Shown: positions 1 to 8,337 of the stretch, in pieces | Layout of the letters: each line of letters begins with the position of its first letter | Position numbering within the stretch: the stretch's first letter is position 1 | DNA from: JBDROU01 sp043809745 [NCBI: bacterium] | GTDB lineage: Bacteria > Elusimicrobiota > JBDRMW01 | Length of the DNA: 64,000 nt | Assembly: GCA_043809745.1 (NCBI GenBank) | Contig: JBDROU010000067.1 | Location: forward strand, 10,080 to 74,079 | Reading direction: 5' to 3' | Notes under the pieces: model-generated | Seen by the model: only the letters and a program-made list of their open reading frames with translations | The model's database searches: none | Told to the model about the DNA's origin: nothing | Position numbers and translations under genes: made by a program

Positions 1-123
1 TATTAACAAATTATAACTTATAGGTTTCGAAATTTTAAATTCATTTGGTTGACAACTTTTTTCACCGCTTATATTAACAGAACCTTCTTGCAAGATTCTC
101 TCAAGATCTATATTAAATTTCAT
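1..123 (-). CDS. Partial CDS (N-terminal 41 aa), possibly a YceD/DUF177-like protein
   Basis: An open frame starts at the ATG at 123 and runs off the left edge, so only 41 codons are visible. The protein begins MKFNIDLERILQEGSVNISG and continues with a mixed charged/hydrophobic pattern. There is no signal peptide. A short N-terminal stretch with 'I..ILQEGS..ISGE' loosely resembles the start of DUF177/YceD proteins, which usually precede rpmF, but this is a weak impression and the next gene is outside the window. A strong sigma70-type promoter lies about 50 nt upstream, which supports a real gene. I see no good Shine-Dalgarno sequence. Confidence 0.5.
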   Translation of the reverse strand, partial: MKFNIDLERILQEGSVNISGEKSCQPNEFKISKPISYNLLI

Positions 124-179
124 ATTTTTAATCTTATAAAAATGAATACTAATTATTAATAACTCAAATTTGAAAAGTT

Positions 180-208
180 AGTATATACATATTTTTTATT
201 TTTGTCAA
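180..208 (-). promoter_or_regulatory. Sigma70-type promoter for the left-edge gene
   Basis: On the minus strand TTGACA (208-203) is followed after exactly 17 nt by TATACT (185-180). This is a perfect -35 and a one-mismatch -10. Transcription would start near 173, giving a leader of about 50 nt before the ATG at 123. It separates the left-edge gene from the polysaccharide operon that ends at 324. Confidence 0.75.
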
Positions 209-323
209 GCTTATTGAATTCAAAATATAGACAAGCGTTTTGAATCAATAGATTATAGTTAATTTACAATATAATTTAAACTACTAATATTTTTTAGACT
301 GCCTTTTGCTATAGTTATATATA

Positions 324-1493
324 TTAGCAATACTTATGCTGTCCAGACCGTTTTGACTCTATCAATGCAGAATAAATCCTATCAATTGCCGTGACCATAT
401 TTTCAATAAAAAAGCTTTCATTTAAAGTTGATTTTGCTTCTTTTCCGAGACGAATTCTTTCTTCACTGCTTTTTAATAAAAAGCTTACTTTTTCCGCCAT
501 CAAATTTATATTCTTCACAGGTATTAGAAATCCGTTATTCCCGCTTTTAATTATATCCCTTGTCCCGTCTACATCATACACTACAGATGGTTTTTCCATA
601 TACATAGCTTCAACCAGGGCACGTGGAAGTCCTTCCCAAAGTGAGGTAAGAACAAATATATCTGATTGTTGAACTATTTTCTGAGCATCTCTCCTCCAAC
701 CAATAAGCAAGCATGAATCACCCAATTCATATCTTTTGACAGCATTCTCTACTTCCGTTCTTAGCTCCCCATCACCGATTAAAATAAATTTTACATCTTC
801 AAAGTGATAATCATATTTTATAATCTTTGCCAGCATTACAAAATCAACTGGATTTTTCTGTGGCTTTAAGCAGCTTACATTAGCAACAATCCTTTCATTT
901 TTATATAACGGAATCAAATTTTGGACATCACTCTTAGTATAATGTTGTTTTAAGCGCCTTATCCCGCTGTGTATTGCTGTAACTTTCTCTTTTTTAGCGA
1001 TGTTAAACTTAATCAGAGTTCTAACATTATCTTCAGCAACGGTAATTAGATGCGTTGTTATTTTTGAACTTAACTTCTCAACAAATATAAGGATATTTCT
1101 GTAAAACATATTCTGGTATTTGTTAAATCCGAAACCGTGATATGTATGAATTATAATTGGAACACCAGAAAAATAAGCAGCCCATCGGCCCAATATCCCA
1201 GCTTTTGACGAATGGGTATGAACTATATCAGGTTTTAACTTTTTAATCAGCGCATATAACTTTGTGAAAGCTATTAAATCATTTATAGGACTTATTTTGC
1301 GAACTAAATTTTTTAAAAAATAAGTTTCGTATTTATTTGATTTCTTAGCTTCCAGATCTAATATACCCCCCTCCCCTGTTATTAATATTTTTTCGTAGCG
1401 GTCATGCTCTAATGCTTCGAGGGTGTATAAGGTATTATCCTGTGCTCCGCCTAATTCAAGCTTTGTTATAATATGAATGCATTTAACTTTCAT
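324..1493 (-). CDS. Family 4 glycosyltransferase (GT-B fold)
   Basis: A retaining GT4-type glycosyltransferase of 389 aa, the usual family length. The N-terminal acceptor domain starts with a Rossmann strand and a Gly-rich loop (KLELGGAQ, residues 11-18) and contains PDIVHTHSSKAGILGR near 88-103. The C-terminal nucleotide-sugar domain carries the EX7E signature as E288-E296 in EGLPRALVE. There is no membrane segment, so it acts at the cytoplasmic face, presumably adding a sugar to the undecaprenyl-linked glycan started by the WecA-like enzyme two genes upstream. It overlaps the preceding FAD oxidoreductase gene by 4 bp and is the last gene of the polysaccharide run. Donor and acceptor cannot be told from sequence. 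Confidence 0.88.
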   Translation of the reverse strand: MKVKCIHIITKLELGGAQDNTLYTLEALEHDRYEKILITGEGGILDLEAKKSNKYETYFLKNLVRKISPINDLIAFTKLYALIKKLKPDIVHTHSSKAGILGRWAAYFSGVPIIIHTYHGFGFNKYQNMFYRNILIFVEKLSSKITTHLITVAEDNVRTLIKFNIAKKEKVTAIHSGIRRLKQHYTKSDVQNLIPLYKNERIVANVSCLKPQKNPVDFVMLAKIIKYDYHFEDVKFILIGDGELRTEVENAVKRYELGDSCLLIGWRRDAQKIVQQSDIFVLTSLWEGLPRALVEAMYMEKPSVVYDVDGTRDIIKSGNNGFLIPVKNINLMAEKVSFLLKSSEERIRLGKEAKSTLNESFFIENMVTAIDRIYSALIESKRSGQHKYC

Positions 1494-2794
1494 TTTCTAC
1501 TGTGCAGTTTTGCGGCTAGTTTTTGACCGTCGAGGATTGCTTCTTCCATGAATGAGTATTTCCAATCACCATATCTGCCTATGGAATGTATGGAATTTTT
1601 ATTAAGGAACTCTTTTACACGCTTTAAGGCCTTCTCTCTTTTATTATCGTGTATAACATATGCGTATTGCATGGGCATGTGCTGCAGCGCAATTATTTTA
1701 TCGTCTTTAGCAATAATATTCAAGCGGTTAAGGTCCATTATTGCCTTTGAGAATAATCTGTTTAAGTTAGCTTTCTCATTTGGATTGGTAGCTATCTCTA
1801 TATAAAACGCAGCGCAATCCTCTGGCACCGAGCTGCGCGAAATATTATGTATGAAGCCAACCCTGTGAAAAATGAACTCGGGTTCAGGAAAATATATCCA
1901 ATGCCTGTTAATTGCATCTCTTTTCCTTATGCCTATATTTAAACATTGCACTGAACGCCATCGAAAAGAATTTTTTATATCGTTTAATTCTTCAGGAAAG
2001 GGTTCTAAATTCTTCAATAGTTCAGGTATAGGCATGGTTGAAATTAACTGTTCATACTCTATTAATAACTTAGAATTCAACTCTACCCTTTTTTCCTTCC
2101 AAAATATTCTTCCAACATTAGAGTTGAGATGCAAATTTCGAATCCGTTGAGCAAATGCATTTGGCAGTGCTTGTATACCGCCTGTTTTAGGATAATAGAA
2201 TTTAGAGTTATAACCAAAATCCGCAACCTGATACTCGAACGCTCCAGAAACTATCTGATTAATCTTTGGTTTTGGGATAAACCATTCGCACCATTCCGAC
2301 GTCATCTCTTCTAATTCCACCCCGAAAAGTTTTGTATTATATGGGATGAAAAAATGTTTTGCAAAACCACTTCCAAAATAATTGTTTATCCATTCCTTAA
2401 AATTTGTTGCTTTCTTTTTATGCTTGTTGCATTGAGCAGATATTAGACCATATAAACAATCTTTGACTACATCTATTGGCAGTCCAAAAAGATTCGCTTG
2501 AAAAGGAAACGGCACATATTTACCTTTATAATATACAAATGCCTGCCTGTAATGCTCATTGATATTGTTTTTCAGCATGCCGGCAACAAGGCTTTTTATC
2601 TCTTTATTATGCAGGTGCAGTAGATGCCCTGAAAAATCAAAATTAAAGCCTTTCCAAGGAAGTGTACGACATAACCCGCCAACTGTTTTTTCTTTCTCAA
2701 GTATTGTATAATTATCTTTTAGATGATAAGCGCATGATAAACCACTTAACCCAGCTCCCACTATTAAAATATTTTCTTTTTTTGAAATCAGCAT
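1490..2794 (-). CDS. FAD-dependent amine-oxidase/UDP-galactopyranose-mutase-like protein
   Basis: A 434-aa flavoprotein. The N-terminus has a dinucleotide-binding motif (IVGAGLSGLSCAYHL, about residues 11-25), an acidic strand end (LEKE) and the following VGGLCRT segment typical of protoporphyrinogen-oxidase-like and UDP-galactopyranose-mutase-like enzymes. An FDFSGHLLH segment follows, as in exopolysaccharide-cluster members of this group. The gene starts 4 nt after the WecA/TagO-type gene and overlaps the GT4 gene downstream, so it belongs to the glycan operon. It may isomerise or oxidise a nucleotide sugar, but the substrate is not visible. Haem synthesis is unlikely from this context. Confidence 0.75.
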   Translation of the reverse strand: MLISKKENILIVGAGLSGLSCAYHLKDNYTILEKEKTVGGLCRTLPWKGFNFDFSGHLLHLHNKEIKSLVAGMLKNNINEHYRQAFVYYKGKYVPFPFQANLFGLPIDVVKDCLYGLISAQCNKHKKKATNFKEWINNYFGSGFAKHFFIPYNTKLFGVELEEMTSEWCEWFIPKPKINQIVSGAFEYQVADFGYNSKFYYPKTGGIQALPNAFAQRIRNLHLNSNVGRIFWKEKRVELNSKLLIEYEQLISTMPIPELLKNLEPFPEELNDIKNSFRWRSVQCLNIGIRKRDAINRHWIYFPEPEFIFHRVGFIHNISRSSVPEDCAAFYIEIATNPNEKANLNRLFSKAIMDLNRLNIIAKDDKIIALQHMPMQYAYVIHDNKREKALKRVKEFLNKNSIHSIGRYGDWKYSFMEEAILDGQKLAAKLHSRK

Positions 2795-2798
2795 TTTT

Positions 2799-3827
2799 TT
2801 ACTCTATCCGTAATTTCAATAAGTATTTTGTTCCAAAAATAAAAAAAGTAATCACAATTGAATATATGATTAATGACCCGATCTGATTCACTTTTGTGCT
2901 TACAAACGCGCAAATTGATAATAAAATCGAGACTAATAACGAAATAATCAATACCTTTAATCTTGACATTCCAAGAAACTCCATTCTTAATGCAAAATGA
3001 TCCTTGCTGCCTAGAAATGGAGACTTTCCTTTACTAATCCTCAAAAAGCTTACTAATATAGTGTCATATAATGGTAATGCTAAAATTAAAATTGGCGCAA
3101 AAATAGCAATATTATTGATACTTGTATATGAAGTCCCTAAAGAAAGAGCACAGAGTATAAATCCTATAAGCAAACTGCCTGTATCCCCAAGAAATATTTT
3201 ATATTTCTTTGAAAGATTATATGGAATAAATCCCAAACAAGCACCGCATAATATAATTGCTGTGAAGTTAACATACAACTCTTCAGTAGGCAGAGAAATA
3301 AATAGAAACGCACAGGACGCAATAATTGCGATACCACTCGACAAACCGTCAACCACATCAACTATGTTAAAAGCATTTGTTATTCCAACAATCCAAATAA
3401 AAGTAAATATCCAGCCCATATATTCAGGTGCTATAAATTTAATTTTTATGCCAAAATATATGAGTATAAATGCAGCCACGAATTGAAATATAAACTTAAT
3501 TTTGAAATTTATCCCCTTTAGATGGAGATCATCAATTAATCCCAACAGAACTATCAAAAGGCTGCCGAATAAAATACCCCTTAATGATCTCAAAGTCCCT
3601 GTAGGAAAATTAGTGAATAAACGAAGTAAAACCATACTTAAGATTATTGAAAACCATATAGCTAAACCTCCTAAATATGGGACAGGATTCTTATGTGTTT
3701 TTATTTTATTTAACGGATGATCAAAAATATTAAATTTTAGAGCAATCTTGCGCATAATTGGTGTTATAATCACAGAAAAAATCAGCGCACATAGAAATAT
3801 TAGCCCATAAAGCGTATATATCTTCAT
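2799..3827 (-). CDS. Undecaprenyl-phosphate sugar-1-phosphate transferase (WecA/TagO/MraY family)
   Basis: A polytopic membrane enzyme of 342 aa that transfers a HexNAc-1-phosphate from a UDP-sugar to undecaprenyl phosphate, the first committed step of lipid-linked glycan synthesis. Family signatures are in order: HKNPVPYLGG (45-54), the Asp pair LIDD (97-100) followed by LHLKG, NAFNIVDVVDGL (151-162), and FLGDTGS (212-218). About ten hydrophobic segments are visible. The lack of a mur context and the position in a glycosyltransferase run favour a WecA/TagO role over MraY. An 86-bp gap separates it from the upstream GT39-like gene, and I saw no convincing promoter there. Confidence 0.88.
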   Translation of the reverse strand: MKIYTLYGLIFLCALIFSVIITPIMRKIALKFNIFDHPLNKIKTHKNPVPYLGGLAIWFSIILSMVLLRLFTNFPTGTLRSLRGILFGSLLIVLLGLIDDLHLKGINFKIKFIFQFVAAFILIYFGIKIKFIAPEYMGWIFTFIWIVGITNAFNIVDVVDGLSSGIAIIASCAFLFISLPTEELYVNFTAIILCGACLGFIPYNLSKKYKIFLGDTGSLLIGFILCALSLGTSYTSINNIAIFAPILILALPLYDTILVSFLRISKGKSPFLGSKDHFALRMEFLGMSRLKVLIISLLVSILLSICAFVSTKVNQIGSLIIYSIVITFFIFGTKYLLKLRIE

Positions 3828-3913
3828 ATTATATAATTTTATAAATTTTATGCTGTTTTTACAAGCAAAGAGATGAAAGCTAGTTCAAAAGGCAGGATTT
3901 AAGATTAGTTGCT

Positions 3914-5893
3914 TCAGATTTTATAAAAAGCCACCTCGTTATTCTCAAAAATAATGTCAAACAAAGCAATTGAATTAGTCCAGTTAATTCTTCCATGATC
4001 TGTAAATGACATTATTTTATATGATTCATCCAAACGTTTCGCTTCTCTTTTATTATAAAGTAAATGCGTAAAGCCTTTATTTTTTAACACATTTATAAGT
4101 TCTAAATGGTCCCCTGATTCATTAGCCCATGACACCAGCCTTTCGGGTGCAAAGACAAAACTCAACTCATAAGGGATTTCACAATAAAAACCTCTCTGAT
4201 CACCCAAGATATATATTTTCTCATTTTTTGATAAATTATTGTTTATAAACTCGCATATTGCGTAAAATCCGCCAATCTTGCGACGGAGATATTCATCCCT
4301 ATGCTCAACACCTAAGGCAACATTAATTGGTTCAACTTGTTGATTTATTATGGTTAATAGAAATATATTTGAAACACTAAATATGGTCACCATCCCGATT
4401 AGCAAAAACCTGACTACTGCTCTGCCGGATTTAAACATGTTATATATGCCTAGTGATATTACGAATGCAACAAGTGGTAAAACTACAACCAAAAATCTAA
4501 GCACCTGTCCGGTTGAAAACCAAATGGTTAAATGCAAAACAAGATATGCCAATAGAAACTTCAGCATATAGTTTAATTTCCTAACAAAGAATATTGTCGG
4601 TAATGCAAGTATAAATAATGGCCAACCAATCCCACCCAATACATCCGCGCCACCGGCAAAAGGAATAATATTTTTAATAATGTTAAATGGCAAAAGTAAG
4701 AATTCTTTTATGAAACTGCCTTTGACTCCATATGAAACGAGCTGTCTGAAATAGCCTTCTGCTGTTTGAACCGTCCACTGCATTTCACCCCAACCCAAAT
4801 ATTTGTAAAAAAATGGGAAAAAAGGATTCCCAAAGTAAACAGTATTTTTTATCAGCCAGGGCAATGATAAAATTATTACTGGGAGATTAAAGATTAGCAG
4901 TAATGTTAGGTACTTTCTTATATTTTCTTTCTTAATAATTACCACTTCCGCTAGTAAAAGCACATTGATACATACAGGGGTAATCACCCCAAAATATTTT
5001 GATCCGAATGATAATCCCCCTAATATACCTGAAACCAGCAGAAAGCCATGTTTTCTGTTCTCGAGCCAAGCTAAAAAAGATAAAACCGAACCAACCATGA
5101 AAATACTTAATCCCGGCTCAACATAACAGCTGGAAAACAAAAGTATTACAGAAGGGAATGATGAAAATAGAAATAGAGTAAAAAAACTTCCAGTAATACT
5201 TAAATGCCGTCTACTTAGATTAAAAATTAATGCCAGCAATGATAAAAAAAATGAGAAACTTATCAACCGCGCGATATCTGTGTTTCCTAATGCCAACGCG
5301 GCTGTAAAAAGCATCTCAATATTCTGAGGGAAAGCGGAATACAAATTATTAGGAATATGGAATATCTTATTGTATTGAAGATATATCTTTGGGATAGCCA
5401 GGTGATATACTAATGAGTCATAATATGTTGGAGGAGCAAAGCAAGTAAGAAAAATTATTATGGTTGCAGCTGCTAAGGGTACGATAAAAATTACAATCTT
5501 TGAGTCAGCAGCAAAATTGAAGTTAAATACTCCCGCTGATTTATATTCCTTTGCAGCTAAAACTATTCCAACAGAAATATATATCCATATGAAAATTGGG
5601 TATAGTATATTTAATATACCTAAAGTAAAAACAAAATAGATTAGCAATCCCAATCCAAGCAAATATGAATAAATCATGCTTTCAATACTGCTGGGCCAAT
5701 CAATTTTTATTAGATTCCCCAATCTTCTACCATAAGCCCAGCTGCTGATTATTAAGATAATTGTTAACATTAAATGATATAATTTAGCCAGTGATTCTGC
5801 GACAGGATAATACAAGAAGAAGAAAGATCCTAAATAAATTACGGCTATCCAATATAATGATAAAAAGAAGTTCTTGCTTGGTGTAAATTTCAT
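3914..5893 (-). CDS. GT-C/GT39-like polytopic membrane glycosyltransferase
   Basis: A 659-aa integral membrane protein with a dozen or so predicted membrane segments and a C-terminal soluble part. Residues 150-180 contain CFAPPTYYDSLVYHLAIP, an acidic residue in the first large periplasmic loop followed by a YHLAIPK-like segment, a pattern common in GT39/ArnT-like enzymes that use polyprenyl-phosphate sugars. Proteins of this group add a sugar or amino sugar to envelope glycans or proteins at the periplasmic face. It starts 5 nt before the end of the UDP-sugar dehydrogenase gene's spacer and is clearly in the same run. The precise acceptor is unknown. Confidence 0.72.
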   Translation of the reverse strand: MKFTPSKNFFLSLYWIAVIYLGSFFFLYYPVAESLAKLYHLMLTIILIISSWAYGRRLGNLIKIDWPSSIESMIYSYLLGLGLLIYFVFTLGILNILYPIFIWIYISVGIVLAAKEYKSAGVFNFNFAADSKIVIFIVPLAAATIIIFLTCFAPPTYYDSLVYHLAIPKIYLQYNKIFHIPNNLYSAFPQNIEMLFTAALALGNTDIARLISFSFFLSLLALIFNLSRRHLSITGSFFTLFLFSSFPSVILLFSSCYVEPGLSIFMVGSVLSFLAWLENRKHGFLLVSGILGGLSFGSKYFGVITPVCINVLLLAEVVIIKKENIRKYLTLLLIFNLPVIILSLPWLIKNTVYFGNPFFPFFYKYLGWGEMQWTVQTAEGYFRQLVSYGVKGSFIKEFLLLPFNIIKNIIPFAGGADVLGGIGWPLFILALPTIFFVRKLNYMLKFLLAYLVLHLTIWFSTGQVLRFLVVVLPLVAFVISLGIYNMFKSGRAVVRFLLIGMVTIFSVSNIFLLTIINQQVEPINVALGVEHRDEYLRRKIGGFYAICEFINNNLSKNEKIYILGDQRGFYCEIPYELSFVFAPERLVSWANESGDHLELINVLKNKGFTHLLYNKREAKRLDESYKIMSFTDHGRINWTNSIALFDIIFENNEVAFYKI

Positions 5894-5898
5894 ACAGC

Positions 5899-7191
5899 TT
5901 AAAGTTTTATAATTTTACTAGAAGAAAAACCTTTCGTTGCGTTTTTAGAATCAAAAATAATTCTGGAATACTTAATAATGTTTTTGTAATCAAAACTCGA
6001 ATGATTTGTAGCTATCACAACACAATCCTGAGATGCTAGCAAAGTTGGGGTTATTTTAACTGAACAAAGGGATTTATTGCCAATGCAAATTCTCTTAACA
6101 TACGGATCAGAATAAGACAAACTTGCTTTCTTATTTAAGAGTATTGAAATAACATCCAATGCAGGCGATTCCCTTGTGTCAGACACATCTTTCTTATATG
6201 CGACCCCTAAAACTAATATTTTTGAATTCCTTATTGGTTTTTTAAAATCATTTAATATTGCCTGTATTTTTGATACTACATATTCAGGCATATGAGAATT
6301 TATTTCACCTGCCAGCTCAATAAAGCGCGAAAAGAAGTTAAGGGTTTTTAATTTCCAGGACAGATAGTGAATATCTAGCGGTATACAGTGCCCGCCAATA
6401 CCTGGCCCTGGATAAAAAGGTAAAAAACCGAAAGGTTTTGTACTTGCAGCTTCTATAATTTCAAAAGTATCCAGCCTCAATTTATCGCACATTAAAGCAA
6501 CCTCATTTACCAGTCCTATATTCACTGCCCTAAAGGTATTTTCCAGCAGTTTAACCATTTCCGCAGCCTGTGTAGATGAAACAGGTATTACTGTATCAAC
6601 GATCTGCATGTAAAGCTTTTGGGCCAATTGAGTGCATCTTTTTGTTATACCTCCTACAACTTTTGGCGTATTTCTTATTTTATACTTCTTGTTGCCCGGA
6701 TCTACTCTCTCAGGAGAAAATGCAAGATTAAAATCTGTTCCTACACGTAATCCCTTTTTTGCTAGTAAAGGCAGCACTATTTCCTGCGTAGTGCCTGGAT
6801 AGGTTGTACTCTCAAGAATAACCAGCTGATCTTTATGCAAATACCGCGCTACCTCTGTAATCGACGAAAGTATATATGATATATCCGGATCCTTTGATTT
6901 TCTTAAAGGTGTCGGGACACATACAACCACTACATCTTGTGATTTGAGTATACTAAAATCGGTAGTACTAATAAATTTTTTATTCGCTATAAAAGGTCGA
7001 AGTAAAAAATCAGGGATATCCTCTATATAAGATTTGCCTTTGTTAAGAAACTTTACTTTTTCATTATCTACATCAATACCATATACAGCAAATCCTGCCC
7101 CGGCAAATTCTACAGCCAGCGGCAATCCTACATAACCAAGCCCAACTATGGCCAGCCGCGCTTTTTTGGTTTTAATTTTTTCATCAAGCAT
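5899..7191 (-). CDS. UDP-sugar 6-dehydrogenase (UDP-N-acetylglucosamine dehydrogenase, WbpA/WecC family)
   Basis: A 430-aa member of the UDP-glucose/GDP-mannose dehydrogenase superfamily, which oxidises C6 of a nucleotide sugar to a uronate in two NAD+-dependent steps. The Rossmann loop GLGYVGLP is at 17-24, FSPERVDPGN at about 159-168 is characteristic of the UDP-HexNAc branch, and the catalytic Cys269 lies in GGHCIPLD. A C-terminal UDP-binding domain follows (KKDVSDTRESPALD). The PER-VDPGN form makes UDP-GlcNAc or UDP-ManNAc a likelier substrate than UDP-glucose, as an inference. It lies between a GT4 and a GT39-like gene and would supply a HexNAc-uronate donor. Confidence 0.87.
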   Translation of the reverse strand: MLDEKIKTKKARLAIVGLGYVGLPLAVEFAGAGFAVYGIDVDNEKVKFLNKGKSYIEDIPDFLLRPFIANKKFISTTDFSILKSQDVVVVCVPTPLRKSKDPDISYILSSITEVARYLHKDQLVILESTTYPGTTQEIVLPLLAKKGLRVGTDFNLAFSPERVDPGNKKYKIRNTPKVVGGITKRCTQLAQKLYMQIVDTVIPVSSTQAAEMVKLLENTFRAVNIGLVNEVALMCDKLRLDTFEIIEAASTKPFGFLPFYPGPGIGGHCIPLDIHYLSWKLKTLNFFSRFIELAGEINSHMPEYVVSKIQAILNDFKKPIRNSKILVLGVAYKKDVSDTRESPALDVISILLNKKASLSYSDPYVKRICIGNKSLCSVKITPTLLASQDCVVIATNHSSFDYKNIIKYSRIIFDSKNATKGFSSSKIIKL

Positions 7192-7246
7192 TTTTTATAT
7201 TCTACATCCAAAAAAAGCTAAAGTAAACAAGCTTAATACGCTGCGA

Positions 7247-8335
7247 TTATTTATCAACTAAATATTTTCCATATATATTCTCAATTGCCTGCAACATCGA
7301 TTCAATTGAAAAGCTTTCAGCTAATTTTCTGCCATTTTCCCCTAAAATCAATCTTTTGCCTTGTGAATAAGACAGCTCTATAATCCTGTCTACAAATGAA
7401 TTAATATCACCTAATTTAATAAGATACCCGTTTTCCTTGTCTTTAACCACCTCTTTAATACCCCCAACATCATTGGCTATTATTGGTCTGCCTGCTGCTA
7501 AGGATTCAAGACAAACTTGAGGAAAACTTTCTTCTAAAGACGGCATTATACACAAATCAATTGCATTAAATACTCTGGGAAGGTCGTATCTCCATCCGGC
7601 GAATACTACCTGTTTGTCGCATTTATATTTAGCTATTTTACTTTTTAGATATTTTTCCAACGGCCCTCTACCTACAATTAAATATTTTATTCTCTGATTT
7701 TTCTCTAAAGAAATTTTTATAATATCAGGGAGATATATAATCCCCTTATCCTTATGAATCCTTCCTATGTATCCTAAAACAATATCATCCTTTTCAAATT
7801 TAAATTCCGATCTTATATCATCCGTATTTTGATAATACTTAAAATCAATGCCGTTATGAACTACAAAGACTCTATCTGATTCAAATCCCTCTCGTGAAAC
7901 TACAAGATCTTTAACAAATTTTGAGTTTGCTATAACACAGTCAGTAAATTTCAACGAGAAAGCATCGACAAAAGTCAGTATCTTATTCTTATAGAACTCC
8001 ATTGATTGCTGCGAAGAAAATACAACAATATTATTTTTGCTGAATTTACTCAGAATTCTCCCGAAAATATTGGCTCTGTACAAATGGGTATGCAAAAGAT
8101 CCGGAACAAAACTCCTGATGAAATAAATAAGTCTAAAAAATCCTTTAATTCCGGAAAAATCGTACACGCTTATCCCTAATTTACGCAGCTCTACACCTAC
8201 AGGACCGAATTCTTTTAGAAAACCTATAACCACATCATACTTACCCGATTGATACTTGACTAAGTTAAAAAGGAATTTTTCCGTACCGCCAATATTTAGG
8301 CTTGTAATCAAGTGTAATATTTTTTTTCTGTCCAT
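7247..8335 (-). CDS. Family 4 glycosyltransferase (GT-B fold)
   Basis: A 362-aa GT4-type enzyme. The N-terminal domain has the Gly loop ITSLNIGGTEKF (10-21) and a PDLLHTHLYRANIFGR segment (79-94). The C-terminal domain has GYIGRIHKDKG (188-198) and EX7E as E269-E277 in EESFPQVCLESLAAGRP. It is similar in layout to the GT4 at 324-1493 but clearly a distinct sequence. It starts 2 nt after the asparagine-synthase-like gene and so is probably co-translated with it. A cytoplasmic role in extending the lipid-linked oligosaccharide is inferred. Confidence 0.88.
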   Translation of the reverse strand: MDRKKILHLITSLNIGGTEKFLFNLVKYQSGKYDVVIGFLKEFGPVGVELRKLGISVYDFSGIKGFFRLIYFIRSFVPDLLHTHLYRANIFGRILSKFSKNNIVVFSSQQSMEFYKNKILTFVDAFSLKFTDCVIANSKFVKDLVVSREGFESDRVFVVHNGIDFKYYQNTDDIRSEFKFEKDDIVLGYIGRIHKDKGIIYLPDIIKISLEKNQRIKYLIVGRGPLEKYLKSKIAKYKCDKQVVFAGWRYDLPRVFNAIDLCIMPSLEESFPQVCLESLAAGRPIIANDVGGIKEVVKDKENGYLIKLGDINSFVDRIIELSYSQGKRLILGENGRKLAESFSIESMLQAIENIYGKYLVDK

Positions 8336-8337
8336 AT

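Noticed and set aside
280-323. Hairpin TTGCTA/TAGCAA after the first GT4 gene
   Set aside because: Only six base pairs, AT-rich and followed by AAAAGG, so not a convincing terminator.
3004-3486. A 160-codon plus-strand frame inside the WecA/TagO-type gene
   Set aside because: It is the antisense of a conserved membrane enzyme and shows only composition-driven openness in AT-rich DNA.
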